A DNA stretch of 64,000 bases from Symbiodinium natans (GCA_905221605.1 CAJNDS010002540.1:159501-223500), one strand, 5' to 3'. Positions 11,331 through 24,573 are shown, numbered from the stretch's first letter. A program made the numbers and translations. Notes: generated by a model not told the origin, from the sequence alone.

Positions 11331-11339
11331 ACCCCAAGA

Positions 11340-14300
11340 TGCTCTGAACAGCGTGCGCCGTGCAAAAAAACTTCGAATTCTGGTCCCTTTCTATGACGCT
11401 CGAGAAGGGAACCCTGGGTTAGTAGAAGAGCCGAGAGGTCTCGGCTCCCCTGCCGCTAGTAGACCCTAGAACGCTGTATCAGAAAGCCCCTCCCTAAATT
11501 CTGCAAACCTACCCCCCTCTTGAGCTTTTTGGGGCTCGCCCTCTGAGCCCCTTGCGGACTCTTTTTTGAAACTCTTGTAAGACTAAAGAATCCTGCATCT
11601 CAACACTCTTGAAAACCTAAACGGCCCTAAACTTTACCTCTTGAAACCCCTCTTCATGGCCCAGGGGCGCCCCGAGCACGACTCGGTAGGTCTTGAAGAT
11701 GTCCAGCGCCTCAAAGTCCTTTTTTGCTTCTGGGGAGCCTCTGCTTCTGAGGGGGTTATTAGAGAGGGGGGGCGGGGGGGGGGGGGGGGGGCGGAGGGCT
11801 GCTTGCAGGGGGGAGTTGGGGGCTTAGAATGGCTTATATTAACCTGCAAGAAATAAGAACATGGAGAGTCTTCAGGCTCTGCTCAGAAGCTGGCCACGCT
11901 TCTGGTGGCTCTGAGAGATTTTCAGTCCAGAAGCCCATGCGAAGCCCGGATGTACCATGTAAGATTCACGAATCATCGTGGCGAGACACTTCTTATACTC
12001 TCAGAAACGCTCATGCAGCAGACTTATCATGACAACCAAAATTTGGTCGCAGGCCTAACTTCTAAAACATATTTGTGTATAACGAACATGACGCCGTGAA
12101 CAAAAAAAAATTGCACAGCTGTACAGCACGAGATGCCGCAACGGCCGCCACGGCTCCCATCAAGCCGTTGCTATGAACTTTCCTTGGCAGTTCAGGGAAG
12201 CGTTGCAGCAAGCAGAAGCATCCGATGCCCCTTCCATAGCCCTTCCAGAACACCAAAACGCAATGCACATCCAACGCAACACTATGCCCCAAAGCCAAAA
12301 TCATCCTATATTGTACCCCCCCCCCTCTCCGGGCTTGTGCACCATTTCTCCTCCCGCCTACTAAACCCACCGTCACAAACCACAAAGCACCCCTAACAAT
12401 CCACACAAGCACCCATAGCGCAGTTCCGAAACAATGCAATCCACCACAACCCAAACCGAGATCCAAAACCCAATCCGAAAATCAAAAGCACCCCAAATAA
12501 TCCTACCCTCAACCATTTCTGCCGTGAGGTTATGGTCAGTGCTTTTGGCTTAGGTTGCATCAGGAAGTTGAGCTTTATCGGGCTGGTTCATGTCTTGACC
12601 ACGCAGAATATTATGCGACCACCAAGCGGAAGCCACATTATCTCTCTCTCTCTCTCTCTCTCTGTCTCTCGCTCGCTCGCTCTTCATCTTCCCGGGTGTG
12701 AGGGTTTGAGCCTGGAGCCCTCACCCCCGGGGCCTTCACAAAGTGGAAGCTCGGTATAGGAACCCTTCTCTCCCTCTCTCTCACCCTGGTAGGCTCGGAT
12801 GGCTGTACCCGTGAAGTCTGACAGCATCTCATCTTGCCTAGCAGGACGACGCCCTTAGGCCGCCAAGCATCGCCAACGCCGGCTGCAGGAGCTTGGCAGG
12901 CCCCATCGGTGAAATATCCTTCGCGGCATTGTGCGGAGCTTTCGGAGATTCTGTCTCCGGTGGACCCGCTCTCGTGCGCTACAAGGGCCCAAGTTGCCCA
13001 AGCTGCGACTCCAAAGGTGGGCAAAGGTGGGCTCCCCATCTCTCCTTGGCCCGGAGGTCCACCAGAAGTTCACCGGCCTCTCAAGGACATCTCTGTAAGA
13101 ACGTTGCACCCAGATGCTGTCTCTGGCGGCCGTGAAGAAGGAATTGATGGAACTCTACCGACTCTACCCATTATCTTTGGTATCTTGAAAGTGTCGGCCA
13201 ACCTTCTCGGTCCCGCGACGGAACACCTGGCGCAAAAGCAGCTCAAAAGGCGCTCAATAGGCAGTCAACCGGAGGGTGCGCATCCTGGAACATGCCGAAA
13301 CCAACATCAAGGCCTGATATGCCCCGCCCAAAAAAACAATGAGCTGCTGTTGCTTCAGAACAACAACTGCCTTGCATCCACAAAAAAGGGACCGAGAGTG
13401 AGGTGTCCCTCCCTCCCCTCCCCCCCCCCGGCTGCGCCTGAAGCGGGCCTCGAAAGTGCGCCTCTTCTCAGAAGAAACGGGGTGTTTTTTGGGGTTGAAA
13501 ACTTGAAGTTTCTGGTGCTCTTTGTTCTTTCGTGTGGGTCCGGTTGGGCAGGGAGGCCTGCCTGAATGAGCGGCTCGCAGGCCGAGGTTGTTCTTTCTGT
13601 GTTGCTTCAGATTTTCTCATGTCTTATTGGGCATTCGACTATTTGATGAGAAAACATTGGGCGACGGGTCAAGGGACCCTCGCTACAAAACAATCCTCGC
13701 AACACCCTGAAGATGCCAGCTTAACGCACAAGGCACAAGCTCCAAAATCATTCGGCAAAGACACCAAGCGCGCCAGGGCAGAGACGTTCACATAGGCCGT
13801 GCCGAGTTTCGAGTCCTGATGACCCGAGATGCGGGGGGGGGGGGGGGGCGCTCTTTGGAACTGCGAGCTGTAGATATAACGGCATAGGGCTGCTAGGAAG
13901 GGCATTATAGGGGGCGAGTCCCAAGTCCAGCGGCCTCGGTCCAGAGGCCGGAGCCCTTCTCCCGGATGGTGATTTCCAGGAAATCCTCCGCATCCTTGGG
14001 AAGTTTCTCATCTTGACAAAAGAGTTCCAAACAGCGTGATTCTGGAAGAATGGTCAAATTGAAATTGTTAATTGGTCAGTCGATAATTTGTAATGGACGT
14101 AATGCAGAGTTTTCAAATTTTCGTCTTTGTATTGCACTATTGCAGAAAAAGACAATGAGATCGAATAGAATCAAAGCTACAATCAACATCATACTATGAA
14201 TTATTCTAATTATACCTGTTATAAACAGAAAGCAAGTTGGTTCAACTAAATACTAGGCCAAAAACAAACTGACAACAACAAATATTAACATAGAGCTATA

Positions 14301-16229
14301 TTTCAGCAATGCATGAGCTGCTCAAGGGTTTTTGCAAGTAACAGAATCTAACTGAGACCCCAAGGTATGAGACCAGAGTAGAGTGTGCGGTCGCCCCCCC
14401 CCCCCCCCCCAACCCCTTCTCTCCTGCACACACAATGCTTTGCCGAAGTGTCCCACGCCACAGTGACGGCCCCTTCCGCTTCGCCCCAGGCCTGGAAAAA
14501 ATCAGAGCAAAGTGCGCGAATCCCTTCCAACTGCGATTGAAGGCTTTGTTTTGGGGGGCCCTTTCTAGGGGGCCATTGCCGATATCGCCTGCAAAAAATG
14601 TCTTAAGGTGCGACTGGCGCATGCGATATCTGTCAAGTGTCCGGGTCGGACCCCGCCGATCCAATGCCAGATCTTTCAGCTTTGTCTCCGAGGCGCACCA
14701 CCTGATTCCCAGATCGGAACTCGTAGGTGACTTAAGCTTTTGCACCAGGCAACGCAGCTTTGCGAATCCTGTGCGCCAGCGGACGGCACGCAGACACTCG
14801 CAACTCACGAAACACTACGACTCACTGAGAGCTGTAGAGTTGTGGAAGAGCTGAGCCAGAACGAGTTGGTGTTGCCGAGCTGCACCGTAGGGTTGCTTGC
14901 AGCCATCTCCCAGGCTGCGGCCCTGCACGCACTTTCTGCTGTTTAGACTCGTTTAGACCTCACAATTCATGACCCTACGCCCTGAAAACCCTAATGGCCC
15001 TACAGACCCTGAACTCGCTTCGTGAACTTCGCCATAGGTGCCTCCAGGAGTTGTACTCGGATGACAGCACCTGGCGCCCTTAGGTCTGGTCAGATGGCCC
15101 CAGAATTTTGACAATCCAAAACAGAAACAGAAAGGGCGGTTTCAAAGAATGGCTTGTGTGTACCCACGTTGTACTACTTCCCCAATGCTACAATCCTCAT
15201 TCAAGGAGCCCCAACAAAGGGCTTATTGTTGGACAGATCCCTCCCCCCCCCATTTTGAGAAATACCCAAATACAGTCTCCACCGACGATTGAGAGCCTGC
15301 CGAGCGACGCTGGGGCACCATCCATCTGAGAGCCTTTTCCTACACCATGAAGCGCATCGAAGCTGCCGGCACATGAACCGAATCTATATAATGTATCACC
15401 GTATAACCCCAAAGTCTTCAAGTCACTCAATGGACTCAATTGTTGGCATATTGCTGATCTTAGAACCTTGCTTGTCCGACCTGAGAGGCCAAAGCCCAAA
15501 CGCCAGCGGAAGTCAGCGTGCTTCGGAAGTCAGCGTGAGGAGGAATGTTCAATACTGCTTTTGGGCCCACCCGGCACGCAAGAATCATGAGCATCGTGGC
15601 ACCGCTCCACCTGCAGAGCCTTGCAGAATCGTGCTTCGAAGCGGGATTGCTGTGCCAGAGAGCACAAGGGTCCGCTACCATCGGGTCCACCCGGCGCTCA
15701 TCCGAGTCGTTGAATCTTTCCAGGGTCCCACTTCACAAGGGCTCGCTGCGTTTGGGTCCACCCACTGGTCCCGGCACGCAAGCATCACATGAGAATCATC
15801 TGAGTCGCGGAGAATCTTGCAAAGTTTGAGAATGTGGAATCAGGTTTTGCCAGGGTTCACAAGGGCACGCTACCTTTCTGCTGAGTCGCACTTGGAGGCA
15901 GGATGTGCAGGTCTCTCATGTGGCACATTTTTCCGAAAATAGGGGGCCCTAAAAGAAGTCCCCCAAATAGTAGGGTTCCGTTATTTTAAAGACCCCAATA
16001 AGGCACCCCTAATTTCGGAAACCCCGATTTGTAAATGATTGCACCAATAGCACCAGAGGATCGGTAGGGCCGCTGCGGACGGAGGCCGACCTGGCATCAA
16101 GGACGGTGGGCAGAAGACATGTGCACATGACGCATTGTTCAGGGACGAAAGCCATGCGTCAACGAACAAACGGATTTGTCAGTGAACAGAGTTCATTTCT
16201 CAGACCGGTCTTTGCAAGAGCTGCTGAGA
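11340..16229. other. About 4.9 kb without a supported gene
   Basis: Contents are mostly low complexity: G/C runs (11765-11802, 13831-13849, 14394-14411), an A/C-rich stretch (12220-12510), a TC/CTCG microsatellite (12639-12683), and AT-richer sequence at 14040-14330. Minus-strand segments near 12850-13000 (for example STGDRISESSAQCREGYFTD) could be exons but have no recognised family. Plus-strand frames here conflict with the direction of all assigned genes. Confidence 0.5.
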
Positions 16230-18000
16230 CCATGGGTTCCAGATAATGAAAAGTAATTGGGATTTAAAATATATTGAAACGAATCAAAAGTCACTTAAAT
16301 GAATTAAACTTAATCACAATTAATGACATAATTGAAATTATACAATTATTTTGTATTAATTACTGAATGAAAGTTAAATTACAATTCATTAAAAATATTT
16401 TTTAATTGATTAAAATTCATTAAAACTGATGAAAACGAATTAGAACTCATGAAAATTAAATAGACTCCATTAAAATGAATGAAAACTGATGAATAGTACT
16501 CAAAATTACGAGTATGGGAAAAGACAAAAATTTCATTAAAATGACTGAAAATTAGCGATATTTTACATAAGTTCAACTTATTGAATTCATAAAAATAACT
16601 AAATTAAATACACAACTAATTAATTAATAAAGAAATGAGTTCAATTGTTTAAAAAAATTAATGGAATTACTTGAATTAGTTGAAAAGCTACGTAAAAAAT
16701 ACTTAGATTCATTAGAAAATTCATGAAAATTATTTAACAATCAATTAAATTAACGAAAAAAGCAATAAAAATCACTTAAATAGAGCAAAACGTAAATTTA
16801 AGTAAAAAACCAATTGAATTAATTAAAGAATGAATGGAAAAAAGTAAATTTAACCAAAATATGCATGAATGAAAAATTCATTGAATCAATTTAAAAATAA
16901 CTATATTAAGTAAAAAAAAAGCTCATTTATGTAATAAAAAAATAATTCAAGACATTGAATTAATTAAACAAAAATAAATNNNNNNNNNNNNNNNNNNNNN
17001 NNNNNNNNNNNNNNNNNNNNNNNNNNNNNNNNNNNNNNNNNNNNNNNNNNNNNNNNNNNNNNNNNNNNNNNNNNNNNNNTTAAATTAATTTAATTAATTT
17101 AATTGATTTTAATTAATTTAATTAATTTAATTAATTAATTAATTAAAATTGTAATTAATTGAATTATGAACATTCAGTGACATTTAATTAATTTAATTGA
17201 ATTATTTGAAATTAATTTAGTTAATTTAGATGAATTTTAATTAGTTTAATTATTTAATAAGTTAATTAATTTCATAATTAATGAGTAATTCTTAAAATTA
17301 CTTCAATATACAACAAATTAATTGAAATGAAAAGAAATATAATTGAATTCAATTAACTCAATTTTAAGTTCAAACTTAAATTAATGAATTAATCAAATAA
17401 TTAAACAACGAAATTAACTACATTAATTAAATTAAGGTAAATGATTCTTAAATAACATAAAACTTTTAAATTACTAGTTAATATAATGATTAGTAATGAT
17501 TTTTTTTACTAATTATAATTAGTTAATAATTCTTTAGTAAATTATTGTTAATTATCATTTATGTCAATGTATACATTCAATTAAATGAATTTGAATAATT
17601 AATTTTATTTAGTTTATTTACAAGAATAGTAATTAAAGTAATTAAATTGATCTAATTAGTTTAATTAGTTTAAGTACTGAAATTACTTAACTTAATTAAA
17701 GTAATGAAAGCAATTAAACTAATTGAATTAATTAAAACGAAATAAACTAATTCACAAAATGTGACATTAAATAAAAAACTGTGTACATGTAACTAAATTT
17801 ATTCAATGAAATAAACAGATTAAAGAAGTAACTAAAATAACTACAAAAAAATAAAAAATATAAAAATAAGCATAAATAATTAAGCAATGAATTTAAAAAT
17901 TATTTGAATTAAACTGAATTGATTAAATTGGTTCAATCAATTAAAAAAGTTAAATTAATTGAAAAATTACTGTAGTTAAAATACTTAACATTTTTTAAAT
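16230..18000. other. AT-rich island
   Basis: About 1.7 kb made almost wholly of A and T, dominated by variants of TTAATTAA and GAAATTAA, with very few G or C. It contrasts sharply with the GC-rich flanks. No coding frame is credible inside it. It contains the assembly gap. Candidate explanations are a degenerated AT-rich satellite, a matrix-attachment-like region or inserted organellar sequence; I see no organellar gene. Confidence 0.9.
16980..17079. other. Assembly gap (100 N)
   Basis: Exactly 100 N, a common placeholder size, so the true gap length is probably unknown. It sits in the AT-rich island where assembly would be difficult. Confidence 0.99.
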
Positions 18001-18960
18001 TAACTTTGTGACTTCACGTGCGCTTCATAAATTTGACATGCCCCAGGGGAACTTGAAGTCGCACGGGCCTGGATGCTTCTCTCCGCTTGGAGGACCCTGA
18101 GTGTCTTTTTCTCTCTCTCGCACTCCGCCACATTCTGCCACTGTGCATTGGCTCTTCTCCAATGAGTGCCGAACGTCTCCGCGATGCTCGCCTCGTTGGC
18201 TGATCGAACATTCTCATGCTCTGCCACACGCGAGGTCACTAGGCGATGTATGGCGATGTTTGCAGATGTTTGCAGAAGTTTGCACGCCTGACTCCTCCCT
18301 CCTCGGTAAGATGTACCATATAATCAGTACAAGAATCTGCCTATCTGCTGCCGTGGGGGCCTCCTTCGGTTCGATGCAGATTTGGAGTGCCGCCTGCCAT
18401 GCGGCAGCGCCGAACAAAAAGACTCGTGACATGAGGGCGAACCCTAAGAACCCCAACGACTTCCGGAGTTGCAGATTGTAGTTGTAGGGTGTATACACTC
18501 GTACCCCACTACTCCCAATATGGCCCTGCCTATATGGCCCACCCCCCCCCCCACCCCTATCCCCCCTTGTACACACGTGCTCTCAGAAGGCCTGGAGCGG
18601 GAAGCGGCCTCGGCAAACTTAGCAAGGGACTGGGCCCTCCCCCTCCGGGAGAAGAGGTCGTCTTCTGTGCCTCTTACTTGCAAGGGTGTGAGGCTCCCGC
18701 TTTCCGTCGCCCACTCCTCAGGGAGCGGTACAAAAACCCTTGGCCAACTTCGGTGTCACTCGCTGCAGGCGCTTTCCCGTGCAGGCGGGCTCGGCCGCTC
18801 GGAGGCTCTCTTTGCCTTTTTTTTCTCATTTTGCTGCTCAGCTCCGGGAAAGGAACTGCTCCCAAGCCTGTCGTCGCGTCCTTCAGCAAGGATCTCAGCT
18901 CGCGCTCTGGCACTGCTGTGAGCACTGGCTGTTTGCTAATAGGCACCCCAAGAAAAGTCA
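18000..18960 (-). CDS. Possible multi-exon gene, unrecognised
   Basis: Several minus-strand segments look coding. A segment around 18920-18682 reads VPERELRSLLKDATTGLGA and continues to a canonical-looking donor (CAAGTAAGAG) at about 18681. A segment near 18675-18595 reads TEDDLFSRRGRAQSLAKFAE. A segment near 18470-18320 reads KSLGFLGFALMSRVFLFGAA and could be membrane-associated. A last open frame (18239-18000) reads ASIAETFGTHWRRANAQWQN and ends at the edge of the AT-rich island. I could not connect the phases, and I recognise no family. Confidence 0.3.
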
Positions 18961-19099
18961 AATGCTGTAAAAATAACGGCCTCTGCAAGAAGGGTCCTGC
19001 GTCGCTGAGATGAGGAGGGCTGCGGGAGGAGAAGGAGTTGCCATGGCATCGACAAGGAGAAGACTTCCTGAGAGGCACGGGGGGGGGGGGGGCAACTTG

Positions 19100-20340
19100 G
19101 CAGATCACAGCACTGGTCACCGGTCACCGGTCACGGATCTGCTTTACAGACAAGCTTCATACTTCCCCGGCTGGCCGAACTCGTCGGTCACCTTGAGACC
19201 GCGGCTTCCGCGGCTTTGGCTTGGAGTTCCAGGCGGAACTTGCTGCAGTGAAAGGCGAGAGTGAGCTTGGATTGCTTAGATGCATCCTGGGATTCTCGGG
19301 AGTGCTCTTTCTCTTCCGTGAGCCGCGTGGCGTATTGTGCGTTGTGCCCTTCCGTTCCGGCATCTTGCGTGATGGTGCCTCGCACAGGCAAGGAATGCCC
19401 GCGGCCATAGTCAGACATGGTCAGACTCATGCAACACGGATCAGCGTGGAAAAGACGTGCCTGGCCTAAGCGGATACACTCCAGGCGCTCAGAAGACTGG
19501 ATGCAATCGTCGTGGCATGACTCAGCTGGCAACTGCCAAGGTGGGTTCGGGGTCCATTGGTCCCACAGATCTGCAAATTCTAGTGCGGTGAGCCGAGCAT
19601 CTCCAGGGCACTGCCCCTTCTTCGGCTGCTTGAGTTCCTCCTTCGTTGGAATGCAGAGTCTAATCCCTGAACTTCTTGATCTTCCTCGGAGCCAATGTCG
19701 GCCTCTTGGTGGTCCACATGCAGACACCGCTCGTCAGCACCCATGCAGGTGTGCGTGCCGCACCTCAGCTCAGCACGAAAGATGCAACATCAATGCGCCA
19801 CCTGAGAGCATCCTTCCCAGGGGGCTCTCCCGAGGGGGGCTCTCCCAAAAAGACCTCAAACCACTTTGCACTCTCTTTGTTCCTGAGCCCCTGGCATCCC
19901 GTGGTGTTGGTTCACAAGCTCAGAAGGAGGCATGGCCGTCACGTCCTCACCTCCAGCGCTCGTTGGAGGGCTCAAGACATGTTCAAAGGCCTGTGCAAGA
20001 ACTTGAGACGTGCAAGACAGTCGCAGAGCATCTTCTGGCCATCGTTGATCATGCCTCGCATGGGAAGGGTTCAGGGAGCCGTTCCTCTGCAAACTGCCCC
20101 CGAAACTGAAGCAATCAACCAAGCGGCAGCACTTGTGCCACCTCAGCATCTGAGGAAGTCGAGGAAAGGTTTGGGCAGTCTAACTAGGGCTGTGATGGGC
20201 TGTGATAACCGCACACTTACTGTGCAAAAAATCCATGCAACTTCTTGAGAGTGAGGGCTCGATCACTTCTTGAACTCGTTTCCTCAATTGTCCAGCAGGG
20301 TTAGACCGTCTGGGTTCCTGATTTGCTTGGTTCATCGTTA
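19100..20340 (-). CDS. Possible exons, unrecognised
   Basis: Minus-strand frames with protein-like stretches occur at about 19727-19190 (for example CPGDARLTALEFADLWDQW and TRLTEEKEHSRESQDASKQS) and 20090-19960 (MRGMINDGQKMLCDCLARLK). None shows a known domain and I could not join them. They may belong to one or more genes between the exon at 20769-20882 and the gene at 18000-18960. Confidence 0.25.
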
Positions 20341-20465
20341 TAGTGCATGAAGAATTAGAAAAGAAATTCTTAAACGAGCATGTAAATAAACGAACACAAA
20401 GAATATGTGTATATATATACATGTATATTATGTGTATATGGTGTATGCAGAAGAAAACATGCCTA

Positions 20466-20718
20466 CCACATACATACATACATACATACATACATACATA
20501 CATACATACATACATACATACATACATACATACATACATACATACACACACATACATACATACATACATACATACATACATACATACATACATACATACA
20601 TACATACATACATACATACATACATACATACATACATACATACATACATACATACATACATGTGTGTGTAAAACACAAATCTGTATGCATATATATATAT
20701 ATATGTACATAAATAGAT

Positions 20719-20749
<31 letters not shown>

Positions 20750-20750
20750 G
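20466..20750. repeat. (CATA)n tetranucleotide microsatellite with TA and CA runs
   Basis: Near-perfect CATA repeats span 20466-20660 with one CACA interruption, followed by TA and CA dinucleotide runs to about 20750. Long open frames in all phases across this segment are artefacts of the repeat. Confidence 0.95.
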
Positions 20751-20768
20751 TATACATATTATCCACAC

Positions 20769-20882
20769 ATTGATCGTCGCGCCGTCCGCGGGCTGGGGCG
20801 GCGGCTCCTCGTTCGGGAAGGTCAAGGTGTCCAGGCGGGCGCGCCTCGCCAGGTTGCCGAATCGGCTGCGGCTGCCGGTGAC
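20769..20882 (-). CDS. Single exon of an unrecognised gene
   Basis: A 114-base exon, phase 0 at both ends, bounded by TTCGAG|G and AAT|GTGTGG. It encodes 38 residues beginning VTGSRSRFGNLARRARLDTL and continuing TFPNEEPPPQPADGATIN. Codon composition is strongly GC-rich and clearly unlike the flanking repeats. The rest of the gene was not found: the 3' side runs into the microsatellite and the 5' side into telomere-like repeats. Confidence 0.5.
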
Positions 20883-20914
20883 CTCGAAAAAGGAAAAAGG
20901 GAGGGAGAGGGTTT

Positions 20915-21000
20915 AGGGTACGGCATAGGGTTTAGGGTTTAGGGTTTATAGGGTTTAGGGTTTAGGGTTTAGGATTTAGGGCTTAGGATTTAGGGTTTAG
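20915..21000 (+). repeat. Interstitial TTTAGGG telomere-like repeats
   Basis: About ten imperfect copies of TTTAGGG in the plus orientation, with variants TTTATAGGG and GATTTAGGG. Plant- and alga-type telomere sequence placed internally. A GA microsatellite follows at 21001-21058. Confidence 0.9.
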
Positions 21001-21012
21001 GAGGGAGGGAGG

Positions 21013-21046
<34 letters not shown>

Positions 21047-21421
21047 GGGAGAAAGAGCTATGAGAAGCAATCGCTGACCACTGACGAGTGTGTATTGAAA
21101 AAAGAACGTGTTTTTGTCAAGGGACAACCTTGAGAGAAAGCAAAGAGAGCTGCCAGAACTTAAGGCCCTCCCCCCCTCCCCCCCCTTTCAGTCTCGGGAT
21201 CCTGCAGTTGGGGAAGATTTCCGAGATTTCCCTTTCCGATTCCACCCACTTTTTCGGCAGGGGGCCAGGCTACGCCAATTCTGCAGGTCAAGCTGTTTCG
21301 CGATCTTTGGGACGGAGCCCTGCTGCTGAAATGCAACTTCGATTTGTGCGATCCGTGTAAATGATCTGGAGCAGGGATTCCATCCTCGGGACACCATTAA
21401 CAACGCATGCATGACGTTTTG

Positions 21422-24400
21422 TCATGCCTTGCTTTTCTCCTCAGGCTTCTCAACAAACTTCCAGGATGGAAAGACTTTGTGAGGCACGGGGCAGCACTTC
21501 CCCTCAAAGGGCGTCTTGAGGGCCAGGCGGCCACCACTTTGCAGGCCCCAAGCCCACATCTCGCCAGACTCCGCCATGGCAAGGGAGTGGGCGTAGCCAC
21601 AGACTGCTGCAACCAGCTCCGCTTTTCCGTTCTTGGCTCCCCAACCTTTGCAAGAAACCAAGGTGGGCCCAGCTTGCTCCGGAGATCCTTTGCCCAGTCC
21701 AAGCTGGCCCTTACTATTGTCACCCCAGCCCCACAAACCTTGAGAGGTGATGCACAGGGTGTGGCTACCGCCTGCTGAAACCGCCAGTACCTCTGCCTCT
21801 CCCTCCTCGATCTTCTTGAAAAGCAGGGGCGACTTGATGTGGTCCTCTTCACAGACTGTGTAGTCCCGACCGAAGACCCACAACATCGATCGCTCGTCGA
21901 GCGCACAGGTATGAAAAGATCCGCACGCCACCTGCGCAAACCTGGGGCACTCAGCAAAAGAAACCAGATCAGGCTGGACTTTCTGCACGAGCTTCAGGGC
22001 ATATTGGTTGTCCATGTCCCCGTGCCCCAGGCGGCCAAACCATCCTGCTCCACAGGTGAAGAGCTCCCCATTGTTGCCAATCACAGCTGTGTGCATTGCT
22101 CCGCAACTCACTGATTTCATGCGGCTCTCAATCTTCACCTGCTTTGGGAAACCCATGGAGCTCCGTATCATGCTCGACCCATGCCCAAGTTTGCCACATT
22201 CGGCGTTGCCCCAGGTGTAAATCTCGCCGCCGGGTGTAATCGCTGCGGAGTGATCCTCGCCTGCGGCCACGGCGCTGACCTTGGACAGTGCCGCCACGAA
22301 GGTGGGCTCGCTCATGTCCTCGATGCACAGGTCTATATGCATGCACCGTGGAAAGGGAAGGGGGGGGGGGGGGGGGGTTCAGCTCCACAAACTGCACACT
22401 GGCCGCTACCAATTCTTGCAGAGTGGGGGATACGACGCTTTGCACATGCGCACAGGCCCTCAAAGTGTCCATTGGCGTGTGCAAAGCTTCTCATTTCATC
22501 TCTTTTGGAGGCACATCTTTACAAACTCCCAGAGCCTGCGGCAACCTCGGAGTGGAGAGGCACATCTTTGTTTGCTTTTCGGGGGGAAAGGGGGGGGGAA
22601 GGGTCTTGCCGTCGTGTTCAGGAGTGGGGTATGGCGGAGAAAGCCGAAGCAGAGCCATGACAAAGGTGCCTATCTATTTGTGAGGCAGAGGCAAGCTGCG
22701 CAAAACAACTGCTACCGTCATGCTGGCCGCGAAAGATCATGTCAACCCGCCCTGCGATGCCCTGCATGCTATCCCGCTATGCCGCTATGCCCTGCATGTT
22801 ATGCTTTTCTTGGGAGGCCTTGGTGGTGCCGAGGCCAAGCTGACCGTGGTGGTTTCGGCCCCAGGCAAAGAGCTCCAAGTTGGTGGAGATCATCAGGCAG
22901 TGCTCCATGCCCAGGCCGACGGTTAGCACTTTGATCTTCGAGCCTGACAGAGGATCCATGGCTGCGAGCGACACCGGCTTCCAGAAATCCTGTGCCTCAG
23001 CTGAAGAGTTTTGTCCATACTCCCCGGTGCCCCAAAGCCAGCAGGTACCATCTTTCTCCACGGCTGCTGAGTGCATGCCGCCGCAGACCAATACTTGAAT
23101 CTGGCTCTCCAGGCCCTTTTGGCCCTTTTCGATGACATCCTGAGGTTTACGAGTGCGGCTTTCACGTGTCCAGCCGAGAAATGGCTTCGGTGGCTTCTGG
23201 CCGTCCTTCACGGGCTCTGGGGTGACTTGGTCGCTTGTGGTGCCCAAACCAAGACGCCCCATACTTCCCGAGCCCCAAGTGAAAACATCACCGGTGCTGC
23301 TCAAAGCTATTGAATGGAATCGGCCAGCACAGATCTCAATTATGACGTGGCCTTTTAGATGCTCGGCATCCAATTCTCGGGCAGTCTCAATGTCATCGTT
23401 CTCGCCATGACCGGTGTACAAGTATCCCCCCCAGCTCCAAATGGTTCCACGTGCGGTGAGTGCCAAGCTATGACAAACCCCGAGGGCCACCTGACAGCAG
23501 CTTTTGCCGATGAGTGAGCTGACTTGCCGCGGGTACATGTTGTCGTCCTCCTCGCCATGGCCGCAGCGGCCGAAGGAGCCGGCGCCCCAGCACCACACTT
23601 GGCCAACAAGGTCAATCGAAGCCGAGTGCGCCTCGCCAACGGCCACAAACTTGAAGCTGGGCGGGGCGCTCTTCATGCCCTCGCTTGCAATTTGGATCAA
23701 CGTTGGGGTCAGCGCTGCTTCGCAGGCAGGGCCGTGGCCCAACCGGCCATGGCCACCATGGCCCCAGGAGTACATGGCCCCGTTCGTTGCCAAGGCCATG
23801 GAGTGCTTCGTGCCCGCAGCAACTTGACAGCACTTTACGTTTGGAATCTGAACTAGTGCAGGGGTCCACTGGTCGCAGATCAGGCCTGTGCCAAGGTTCC
23901 CATAGCTCCCGATCCCCCAGGCGTAGATGGCACCGTTCTCTGTCAGTGCCAGCGTGTAGTCAGTGCCACAGCTTAGGGATCTGATTCGATCCATGCCGAA
24001 GTTGACACGCAGGGGCACATTAAAGCCCCACTTTCCATCGCCACTGGTGATCTGCTGTTGGTATGCCTTGTCACTGAGAAGTGCAGCTTTTGCCTCGTTC
24101 GAGCAGAGGGCGTTCTGCAGCAATCGCTCCACGTCAGACTTCTTCTTTGGCCTCTCAATCCCTAGTCGCCCAGCGTTGCCTAAACCCCAAACCCAAACGT
24201 GGCCACCTTCCTCTCCCGGACGCTTCTCCAGAAGGGCAGAGTGGTTCCCTCCACAGCTCACGGAGACCACTCCGCCGGCTCCGCCAGCTCCATCTGCCAG
24301 GGTCAAGGCAGACAAATCCAACAGTTTCGGCTCGGAGCAGAATCCGGAAAGTATCGAAGGCTCTGAAGGCTCGAGCAAGTCACCGTCAGCGTCGGCGGGC

Positions 24401-24573
24401 AACTCTGTGCCCTCGGCCGGCAGGAGAAAGTTCTTGCGCGTTCCGAAGCCATAGACACGGGTATCCAAGTGCCGTTCTCCGTCAGTGACGGCGCCTTCCC
24501 GATGGTTGCTGAGCACCAGGCTGTGGTAGAACCCGGCTGACAGTCGTGTGGGCTCAGGGAACGCGATGCTCAT
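21422..24573 (-). CDS. RCC1-repeat protein, about 883 residues, 14 repeats
   Basis: Two exons, 24573-22819 and 22318-21422, join in phase (GC donor AAG|GCCTCC, acceptor TCGAG|GAC). Start ATG at 24573 (MSIAFPEPTRLSAGFYHSLV). The protein is almost wholly RCC1 repeats, each with G..H/Y-S..L...G.(I/V)..WG.......LG; I count 14, enough for two seven-bladed propellers. Clear copies include GTKHSMALATNGAMYSWGHG, GEAHSASIDLVGQVWCWGAG, GRFHSIALSSTGDVFTWGSG and GEDHSAAITPGGEIYTWGNA. RCC1 itself is the Ran exchange factor, but most multi-repeat members have other or unknown roles, so no GEF activity should be assumed. The intron contains a 17-base C run on the gene strand shortly before the acceptor. An alternative acceptor (ATATAG) would add about ten residues. 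Confidence 0.9.
22361..22377. repeat. Poly-G run inside the RCC1 intron
   Basis: A run of about 17 G on the plus strand, interrupted once. On the gene strand it is a C tract about 45 bases before the chosen acceptor and probably forms its pyrimidine tract. Confidence 0.85.

Noticed and set aside
12834-13565. Plus-strand frame of 243 codons
   Set aside because: Proline- and serine-rich with no motif, and opposite to the direction of every assigned gene; probably a chance open frame.
20343-20825. Long frames of YIHTYIHT and MYVCMYVC type
   Set aside because: Translation of the CATA microsatellite. Only the upstream exon at 20769-20882 looks real.
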